A DNA stretch of 42,253 bases from Deltaproteobacteria bacterium (GTDB lineage Bacteria; Desulfobacterota; Desulfuromonadia; Geobacterales; Pseudopelobacteraceae), in assembly GCA_021778115.1 (NCBI GenBank), contig JAJYCS010000013.1, positions 1 to 42,253 on the forward strand. Reading direction: 5' to 3'. Both the position numbers and the translations under genes were made by a program. Numbering within the stretch: the first letter of the stretch is position 1; every line of letters begins with the position of its first letter. Below the pieces are notes generated by a model. The model saw only the letters and a list, made by a program, of their open reading frames with translations. It made no database searches and had not been told where the DNA came from. Below are positions 36,848 to 42,253 of the stretch, piece by piece.

Positions 36848-38146
36848 TCAGGGCACCTTCTCCGGGTCGTACGACGCTGCGAGCAACCGTGCAAGACGCT
36901 GGCGGTCAACCCCCTGCAACGGGCCGATCAGCGCCAGAAAGCGGTTCTGCGCCCCGAACAGCTGCCGGGCCAGCCGTTGCAGGTCAGTGGAGGAGACCCC
37001 CCGCACCAGGCGCTGATCGTCATCAATACTGTGTAGGACCCCCATCAAGGTCCCCCAGCCATAGCGGGCCGCCATCTCGCTCACCGAATCCCGGCTGTAG
37101 TCCAGATCGGCCAGGTAGGCGGTCCGCACCCGCTGCAGCTCGAGCTCCGGTACCGGTTCACCGGCCAGGCGATCAAGCTCCTGCAGGGTGACGGTAAGCA
37201 CGCGGTGCAGATTTTCCGGGGCGGTAGCAAAATCGATGGTGATGCAGCCGGTCTCGTCATAGGCGCCGATGGCCGAATCTACGCCATAGACCAGCCCCAG
37301 CCCCTCCCGTAGCGCCAGATACAAGCGGGAACAGCCGCCACCGGCCAAAATACGCCGCAGTACCTTGAGAGAGACCATCCGGGGATCATCACGTCTGCAT
37401 GCGGGGAAGGCCAGCTGCACCGTCACCTGACTGTCGGCATCCTGCACCAGGGCCAGACGGGGGGCATCGGCCGACCGTGACGGTACCGGCTGGGATGGCG
37501 GGAGCGGTCGAGGTTCCCAGGCGCCAAACTGCCGCAGTGCGGCGCTATGCAGGAGGGCCGGATCGTGGGGCCCCGCTGCAACCACCACCGCAGCAGCGGG
37601 CAGAAACCAGGCCCGCAGGTGGGTCAACAGATCCGCAGCGGTGATCCGGGCGATATCCTCCAGGCTTCCCACCGTGGCAGCGCCCAGGGGGTGACCGGGC
37701 CAGAGCAGCTGCCCCATCACCAGATCGGGGCTGGTCACCACCCCCTCCTCGTTGATATCCTCCAGCGCCTCCTCGCCGATGATCCGCCGCTCCAGTTCCA
37801 CACCCTCCAAGGCCGGCCGCAACAACATGGAGGCCAGGATGGAAAGCCCCTGTTCCAGATGATCGGGGTGAATCCGGGCGTAGAAACAGGTTGAATCGGC
37901 ATCGGTTGCGGCATTGACATTCCCCCCCAGCTCTTCGAAGGCGGTCTCGATGGCCAGGGATGAGGGATAGTCGGCAGTGCCGCGAAACAGCATATGTTCC
38001 AGGAAGTGGGAGAGACCTGAGCGCTGCGGCGGGTCGTTGCGCGCCCCCACCTTCAGGTAGACCGCCAGTTCGAGGCTGTGGAGGTGGGGCAGCGGCACCG
38101 AGACTACCCGCAGCCCGTTGGGAAGCGTGAACGTCTGATGGTTCAT
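36848..38146 (-). CDS. M16-family zinc peptidase
   Basis: This 432-aa pitrilysin-type peptidase has the inverted zinc motif HFLEH (His47, Glu50, His51) and a downstream glutamate in RRIIGEEALEDINE (about 126-127). Both M16 half-domains are present. It resembles the processing-peptidase-like bacterial proteins (PqqL/YmxG type). It lacks an obvious signal peptide, so it may be cytoplasmic. The ATG overlaps the HIT gene stop as ATGA, making it the third gene of the histidine kinase - HIT - M16 operon. Confidence 0.93.
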   Translation of the reverse strand: MNHQTFTLPNGLRVVSVPLPHLHSLELAVYLKVGARNDPPQRSGLSHFLEHMLFRGTADYPSSLAIETAFEELGGNVNAATDADSTCFYARIHPDHLEQGLSILASMLLRPALEGVELERRIIGEEALEDINEEGVVTSPDLVMGQLLWPGHPLGAATVGSLEDIARITAADLLTHLRAWFLPAAAVVVAAGPHDPALLHSAALRQFGAWEPRPLPPSQPVPSRSADAPRLALVQDADSQVTVQLAFPACRRDDPRMVSLKVLRRILAGGGCSRLYLALREGLGLVYGVDSAIGAYDETGCITIDFATAPENLHRVLTVTLQELDRLAGEPVPELELQRVRTAYLADLDYSRDSVSEMAARYGWGTLMGVLHSIDDDQRLVRGVSSTDLQRLARQLFGAQNRFLALIGPLQGVDRQRLARLLAASYDPEKVP

Positions 38147-38574
38147 CCGTCAATCCCTGCCAGGGTTTGCCGGATCAGGCTGCAGCGTTGGCGGTACTCC
38201 TCGGCTGCAAGCTGAACCTCCTGATGGGGTTCCGACCAGATCGGCCGCGGCCAGAGGGGGTCGGTGCGGTAGCGGGGCACCAGGTGCCAGTGGATGTGGG
38301 GTACCATGTTGCCCAGGAGCTCGTAGTTGAGTTTATCGGGCCGAAAACAGAGCGACAACGCCTGGGCCACCCGGCTGACCTCCTCCAGAAGGCCCTGGCG
38401 GACCACCGTGTCCAGGTGAAACAGCTCGGTCTGGTGCTGTTTGGTTATCAACAGGCAGTATCCTGGGAAAAATTGATCCCGGTTGAGGATCAGCCAACCG
38501 TAGGTAAGTTCGGCTATCCGCAGGTCGGCGTCGGTCTCCCAGCGTTCGCACATCGGGCAGGTGGTTCCGTTCAT
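38143..38574 (-). CDS. HIT-family nucleotide hydrolase
   Basis: This 143-aa histidine-triad protein has the signature HIHWHLVP (His93, 95, 97) with the middle catalytic His. An N-terminal CPMC pair could bind zinc, as in some Ap4A-hydrolase-like HIT proteins. It is expected to act on dinucleoside polyphosphates or nucleotide adducts. It overlaps the kinase gene and the M16 gene by 4 bases each, so the three genes are translated together. Confidence 0.92.
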   Translation of the reverse strand: MNGTTCPMCERWETDADLRIAELTYGWLILNRDQFFPGYCLLITKQHQTELFHLDTVVRQGLLEEVSRVAQALSLCFRPDKLNYELLGNMVPHIHWHLVPRYRTDPLWPRPIWSEPHQEVQLAAEEYRQRCSLIRQTLAGIDG

Positions 38575-39527
38575 GTGCCGCTTCCTTTCCGCTCCACAAG
38601 GGGGAGTTGCAGGGTGATGGCGCAGCCGGCGCCGGGGCCGTCGCTGTGGGCCCTTACCTGGCCACCGGCCTCTTTGATGACCGACTGGACGATATAGAGC
38701 CCCAGGCCGGTGCCACGCACCCGCTCCCCCGGCAGCTCAACCCGGTAAAACCGCCTGAATATCCTGCCCAGGCTTCGCCGGTCGAGGCCACGCCCCTGAT
38801 CCCGCACCACGAGACAGGCGTGATGCCCCTCCCGACGGAGGATCACCTCGATCTCGGGGGTCCCGGGGGAGTAAAGGACCGCGTTCTCCAGGAGATTACG
38901 CAAGACGGTGCCCAGTTCGTCAGGCTCCACCGCAACCCGTAACGCCGGCGCCAGGTCCACTTCAAGACGGGTGCCCGGAGGGAGACGATGCCGCTGCCGA
39001 TCCAGATATTCGGCCACAAAGGTGGAGAGATCGATCACCCGCGGCTCTGCGGGACGACGACGCTGCTCGATCCGGGCCGCCAGGAGCAGGTTGTCGATCT
39101 GGGAGTGAAGACGCCGGGTATCTTCAAGCATGGTCTGGACAAAGGCGTGCAACCGTTCCGGGGGCAGCTGACGCAGACCTATGGTCTCAAGATGGAGCTG
39201 GATCGAGGCCAGTGGTGACTTAAGCTCGTGGGTCACCTGGGTAATGAACTCCCGCTGCTGCTGATAGAGCCGTGACTGCCGGCGCCAGAACAGGAACAGG
39301 GTGTAGACACCGGCCAGAATGATGGCCAGCAACAACAGCCCCTGCACCAGGGCATACCAACCAGCGGACTGGGCCAGAAGGTCGGGACGATACCGGGCCG
39401 CCAGCTCCCGCAGTTCGCGAGATCTCCCCACAAACCAGGTAACCCACAGCACCACCACGGCCACCCAGACCAACTGGATGCCGACCAGGGCTATGACCGG
39501 ATGGAAGATGCGGCGGATTCGTTTCAT
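38571..39527 (-). CDS. membrane sensor histidine kinase
   Basis: This 318-aa kinase has two membrane helices (about 10-32 and 58-80) with a short extracytoplasmic loop of about 25 residues. A HisKA domain with His100 in QVTHELKSPLASIQ follows, then an HATPase domain (NLLENAVLYSPG, VRDQGRGLD, RGTGLGLYI). There is no HAMP or PAS domain, so the signal is probably membrane or short-loop based. No response regulator is next to it, so it is an orphan here. The ribosome site is poor. It diverges from a small membrane protein. Confidence 0.93.
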   Translation of the reverse strand: MKRIRRIFHPVIALVGIQLVWVAVVVLWVTWFVGRSRELRELAARYRPDLLAQSAGWYALVQGLLLLAIILAGVYTLFLFWRRQSRLYQQQREFITQVTHELKSPLASIQLHLETIGLRQLPPERLHAFVQTMLEDTRRLHSQIDNLLLAARIEQRRRPAEPRVIDLSTFVAEYLDRQRHRLPPGTRLEVDLAPALRVAVEPDELGTVLRNLLENAVLYSPGTPEIEVILRREGHHACLVVRDQGRGLDRRSLGRIFRRFYRVELPGERVRGTGLGLYIVQSVIKEAGGQVRAHSDGPGAGCAITLQLPLVERKGSGT

Positions 39528-39552
39528 GGGCGCAGGGTGGCTCTTTTCGCGA

Positions 39553-39581
39553 TTGTGCTGCTAACGGCGTTCTGTTATAAC
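39553..39581 (+). promoter_or_regulatory. promoter of the 160-aa membrane protein
   Basis: TTGTGC (39553-39558), a 17-base spacer and TATAAC (39576-39581) with an upstream TGT. The leader would be about 45 bases. The TTATAA core is symmetric, so the opposite strand could use it for the kinase operon, but no matching -35 was seen there. Confidence 0.55.
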
Positions 39582-39633
39582 CCAATCCGCCTCTGTTGCA
39601 TCAAAACTGTGTGTTTGTAAGGAGAATGTGCCG

Positions 39634-40116
39634 ATGGCGTCCTACGATTTTACCCGCCTCAAGCGATTGATGGTGATCTACCGGGTGGTCCAGGTATCCC
39701 TCCTGGGACTGTTGCTGTTCATGGCCTTCAACTTCCAGAGGCTGTTCACCCTGATCGGCCTGCCGGAGCTCTTCATGCGCAGCGTCTTGGCCGGTATCGC
39801 CTTCCAGCTGGTGATGCTCTATCCGGCCTGGCTCCTGGCCAAGCGCGACGCCGCAGTCGAGATCGAGGCCAGCCAGCAGGCCCTGACCGGCGACCAATTG
39901 CTGCAGCTGCGCCGCAGAAGACTGGTGGGAGACCTCTGGAAGCTGTGCGTGATGGGCTTCTTCATCGTCTTCGTCATGGTGGCGCCTGACGCCACCAAGG
40001 CACGGGCCGCCTCATCCGTCTTGGCCGCTACCTACTTCGGCTTTCTGCTCCTCTCCCTCACCTACTTCCAGTGTTTCAACTACCTGGCCAGACGTTCACA
40101 GCAGGAGCACCGCTAG
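39634..40116 (+). CDS. small integral membrane protein of unknown function
   Basis: This 160-aa protein has four predicted membrane helices, near 15-32, 44-65, 104-122 and 127-148, with a basic stretch LQLRRRRLVGDLWKL in the middle. I do not recognise the family. ATG 39634 is chosen because AAGGAG lies 9 bases before it; the GTG at 39628 is too close. It is a single gene with its own promoter, divergent from the histidine kinase and convergent with a chemotaxis receptor 20 bases away. Confidence 0.85.
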   Translation: MASYDFTRLKRLMVIYRVVQVSLLGLLLFMAFNFQRLFTLIGLPELFMRSVLAGIAFQLVMLYPAWLLAKRDAAVEIEASQQALTGDQLLQLRRRRLVGDLWKLCVMGFFIVFVMVAPDATKARAASSVLAATYFGFLLLSLTYFQCFNYLARRSQQEHR

Positions 40117-40136
40117 CCACCGGCCCCAACGGCGCA

Positions 40137-41315
40137 TCAGATGGTGAAGCGGGCCACCATCTGCTGCAACTCGGTGGCCGAACCGGCCAGCTGATTGGCC
40201 GAACTGCGGGTCTCCTCGGCGCCGCTGGCGGCTTCGCTCACCACGCTGGTGATCTGGTGCATGTTCTCCGAGATGGTCGAGGTGCTGCTGGACTGCAGAT
40301 CGGCAGCCTGTGCCACCTGGGCCACGTGCTGCTGCAGCACGTCGATTTTCTGACGGATTGAGACGATTGATCTGCTGGAGAGTCGCGCCCCCTCACCCCC
40401 CTCCCGCACCTGTTTCGAACTCTGCTCCATGGCCGCCACCACCGTCTTGACGTCATTCTGCAGCGCCGTGATGATGGTTTGAATCTCGCGGGTTGCGCTG
40501 GTGGTCCGTTCAGCCAGGCTGCGGACCTCGTCGGCCACCACGGCAAACCCCCGCCCCTGTTCGCCGGCCCGGGCCGCCTCAATGGCTGCGTTCAGGGCCA
40601 GGAGGTTGGTCTGATCGGCGATATCGCCGATGGTCTCGATAATGTCGCCGATCCGGTTCGAGGTGTCACCCAGTGACTTCACCGCCTCGGTGGTCTGCCC
40701 CATCTGAGACTCGATGCTCTCCATGGTATTAGCCATGGTGGCGATCACCTGCTCCCCATCCCGTGAGACCTGCTCGGCATCGGTGGCCATGGAAGACATC
40801 TCGGCGCAACTGCGTGAGATCTCAGCGCTGGCGGCCGCCATCTCCTCGACGGACTGACTGGCGGCCCGGGACTGGCTGGCGGCCCGTTCAGTGCCCTGGG
40901 CGATGCTGCCGGCGGTGCTGCGCAGATCACCGGAGGCGGTGGCAACCTGGGCCGAGGTACTCTGGATGCCGGAGATCATGCCACGCATGGCGGTCTGGAG
41001 GGCGTCAATGGTGCGGATGATGGTGCTTATCTCATTATTCCGCTTTGCCGAGATCTCTTGCCGCAGGTTGCCCGCCTGCATCTCCTGCAGGTAGGCGATG
41101 ATCCGGTTCAAGGCGTCGTTGACGGTCCAGAAAAGGAGTCCGCCAAAAAAGGCCCCGGCCGCCACAAAGGCGGTGGTTGCCCCCACCGCCACCGTCAGCG
41201 TGGTGGCGCGACCAGCCACCACGGCGAAGATAATGCAGAGGCTGTAGCAGAAGCAGAGCAGGTAGATGCGGGTCTTGATCTTGAGATGCAGATACAGATT
41301 GAGCAGATACCCCAT
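40137..41315 (-). CDS. methyl-accepting chemotaxis protein without a periplasmic sensor domain
   Basis: This 392-aa receptor has two close membrane helices (about 15-35 and 43-65) joined by a loop of under 10 residues. A HAMP-like linker follows ([19 protein letters not shown]), then a full signalling hairpin with tip [26 protein letters not shown]. With no periplasmic domain it must sense through the membrane or from the cytoplasm. The ATG has GGAGG 9 bases upstream. It follows the OmpH-like gene by 18 bases in the same direction. Confidence 0.93.
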   Translation of the reverse strand: MGYLLNLYLHLKIKTRIYLLCFCYSLCIIFAVVAGRATTLTVAVGATTAFVAAGAFFGGLLFWTVNDALNRIIAYLQEMQAGNLRQEISAKRNNEISTIIRTIDALQTAMRGMISGIQSTSAQVATASGDLRSTAGSIAQGTERAASQSRAASQSVEEMAAASAEISRSCAEMSSMATDAEQVSRDGEQVIATMANTMESIESQMGQTTEAVKSLGDTSNRIGDIIETIGDIADQTNLLALNAAIEAARAGEQGRGFAVVADEVRSLAERTTSATREIQTIITALQNDVKTVVAAMEQSSKQVREGGEGARLSSRSIVSIRQKIDVLQQHVAQVAQAADLQSSSTSTISENMHQITSVVSEAASGAEETRSSANQLAGSATELQQMVARFTI

Positions 41316-41333
41316 GGTGGAGGTCCTCCGTGC

Positions 41334-41960
41334 CTATTTCGTGCCGCCAGCCCCGTTGACCAGCGTCGTCACCTGATCCGAGATATCGACCGGCTGGACG
41401 GCCGGCCCCAGATAGAGCAGCTCCCCCTTCACCATCACGGCTGCCAGTCCCTGATCCTTTGCGATGGTGGTCGCAGCCGCTTCGATGGCGCCCTGGACCC
41501 CTTTCAGCAGCCGCGCCTGGGTCTCCATCAGCCCCTTCTCCGCCTGCAGACCGAACTTCTGCAGCTCTTCCACCTTCCTTTGGAACTCCCGCGCCTTGGT
41601 CTGCCGTTGTACCGGCGACAGCATCGGCAGCTGCCGCTCAATATCGGCCTTCATCCGTTCCAACTGACGTTTCCGGGCATCCACCTGCTTCTGCATCCGG
41701 GCCTGCTGTTCCCTCATCCTGGCCTGGGCCGCCTTGCCGACAGCGGTTGAGGAGGTGATCCGGTTTATGTCCACCACGCCGATCCTGACACCGGCCGCCG
41801 GTTCCACGGGAGCGGGCAAGTCGGCCTTGAGCGACGGCAGCAACGAGAGGGAGGGAGATGCCCCGGTGGCTGGACCGGGGAGCCCGGCTGCAGTTGCCGT
41901 GGTCACGAGACAACCCACGAGGAAGACCGTGCCCGCGGCACGATGAAAGATACGCCTCAT
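41334..41960 (-). CDS. OmpH/Skp-family periplasmic chaperone-like protein
   Basis: This 208-aa protein has a signal peptide (about 1-24), a Pro/Ala-rich linker, then an OmpH/Skp domain from about 56. The domain opens with the VRIGVVDINRITSSTAVGKAAQ beta strand and continues as a long coiled coil rich in Gln, Arg and Lys. Skp trimers hold unfolded outer-membrane proteins. The linker and the lack of bamA or lpx neighbours suggest a paralogue and not the main Skp. ATG 41960 has AAAGGA 6 bases upstream; TTG 41975 is less likely. Confidence 0.88.
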   Translation of the reverse strand: MRRIFHRAAGTVFLVGCLVTTATAAGLPGPATGASPSLSLLPSLKADLPAPVEPAAGVRIGVVDINRITSSTAVGKAAQARMREQQARMQKQVDARKRQLERMKADIERQLPMLSPVQRQTKAREFQRKVEELQKFGLQAEKGLMETQARLLKGVQGAIEAAATTIAKDQGLAAVMVKGELLYLGPAVQPVDISDQVTTLVNGAGGTK

Positions 41961-41993
41961 AGCAGATCCTTTCAAAACTCAGGTGCGTGGCCG

Positions 41994-42004
41994 ATTCTAT
42001 AGCA
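41994..42004 (-). promoter_or_regulatory. extended -10 promoter of the OmpH-like gene
   Basis: On the minus strand TGC-TATAGA (42004-41996) is a good extended -10, with predicted start near 41989 and a leader of about 29 bases. The -35 is weak. Confidence 0.4.
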
Positions 42005-42095
42005 CGTTTCACCGGCAGGGGCCAGTGGAACCTGCAGCGCCGATCCCTGCCGACAGCACGCGGCCGTTACTCAATCAGCTACAGAGATGAGTGCA

Positions 42096-42176
42096 GCACG
42101 GTGCGTGCGATACCGCCTTGACTTCCCGGTACCGCCGTGCTATCTGGATGCTAGACATATCCTGCACGGACCGTGC
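42096..42176 (+). promoter_or_regulatory. promoter flanked by two 13-bp quasi-palindromes
   Basis: TTGACT (42118-42123), a 17-base spacer and TATCTG (42141-42146) with an upstream TGC make an extended -10 promoter. GCACGGTGCGTGC (42096-42108) lies upstream and GCACGGACCGTGC (42164-42176) lies just after the predicted start near 42153. The two differ at two positions. The second is a near-perfect palindrome, so a dimeric regulator could bind both; it could also fold as an RNA stem. Confidence 0.5.
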
Positions 42177-42192
42177 GGGAGTTGCAGAGAGG

Positions 42193-42253
42193 ATCACGGT
42201 GCCCGTAAGGGCTTGATAGGGAAGAGGGGTGACGCCGCCATTGGCCATTCCCC
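42193..42253 (+). promoter_or_regulatory. cobalamin riboswitch, 5' part, cut by the window end
   Basis: The order GGTGCC, a small hairpin GCCC-GTAA-GGGC, TTGATAGGGAA, then GGGGTGACGCC follows the conserved core of B12 riboswitches (GGTGCC ... AAxAGGGAA ... GGTGaaaxCC). The sequence stops at CATTCCCC, where the conserved CCCGCAACTGT block should follow outside the window. The riboswitch should control a cobalamin synthesis or uptake gene to the right. It is preceded by a promoter at 42118-42146. The rest of 41961-42253 holds no credible gene. Confidence 0.72.

Overview
The window looks like a chromosomal segment of a GC-rich deltaproteobacterium in the Geobacter / Trichlorobacter / Pelobacter group (Desulfuromonadia). 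The grounds are protein character and gene order. ParA-ParB lies directly upstream of an F-type ATP synthase cluster that carries two b-type subunits but no a or c subunit. There are also many two-component, c-di-GMP and chemotaxis proteins, a hopanoid-type glycosyltransferase and an Mla lipid-transport operon. Species cannot be fixed from sequence alone. No transposase, phage gene, CRISPR array, rRNA or tRNA was seen. Base composition and coding style look uniform, so this is core genome, densely packed, with many 1-11 bp gene overlaps.

Layout. 1-1.7 kb (minus): rhodanese, CCG-type iron-sulfur protein and the start of a DUF3047-like exported protein, divergent from a LysR regulator at 1.8 kb. 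2.8 kb: tatA with its own promoter and terminator. 3.0-12.6 kb (minus): RluA-type pseudouridine synthase, parA, parB, then atpF'-atpF-atpH-atpA-atpG-atpD-atpC, a terminator, and a YhcC-type radical SAM gene whose start codon touches that terminator. 12.7-18.6 kb (plus): an RNA methyltransferase, an HpnI-like glycosyltransferase, then mlaE-mlaF-mlaD-TolC-mlaC. 18.7 kb: a cold-shock gene with a long structured leader. 19.0-30.3 kb (minus, 12 genes): ndk, rlmN, mtnP, PfkB kinase, TPR lipoprotein, RodZ-like protein, zinc-ribbon/GAF protein, CheY-like regulator, universal stress protein, receiver-histidine kinase, FAD oxidoreductase and YgiQ radical SAM protein. 30.4-35.1 kb (plus): rsmB-rpe, then a REC-GGDEF diguanylate cyclase, a 66-aa protein and a secreted transglutaminase-fold protein. 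35.1-42 kb: two chemotaxis receptors, an M16 peptidase/HIT/histidine kinase operon, a small membrane protein and an OmpH/Skp-like chaperone. The last 160 bases hold a promoter bracketed by two 13-bp quasi-palindromes and the 5' part of a cobalamin riboswitch cut off by the window end.

How it works together. Most genes are housekeeping: energy (ATP synthase), chromosome segregation (ParAB), translation (RluA, RlmN, RsmB, RNA methyltransferase) and envelope maintenance (Mla, HpnI, TatA, OmpH, M16). A layer of signalling genes sits between them. Regulatory DNA is the most informative part. Many promoters share a TTGACA-like -35 with an extended -10 (TGN-TA). The rluA, parA and atp promoters share an identical TGTGGTAG block at the same distance from the -35. 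The atp promoter spacer contains a perfect 14-bp palindrome. Two intrinsic terminators (after atpC and after ndk) run their U-tract straight into the start codon of a radical SAM gene, and in the rlmN case the terminator arm also carries the apparent ribosome binding site. I did not find a clearly new multi-gene defence or metabolic system; the best candidates for new biology are these regulatory arrangements and the REC-GGDEF / small protein / transglutaminase operon.
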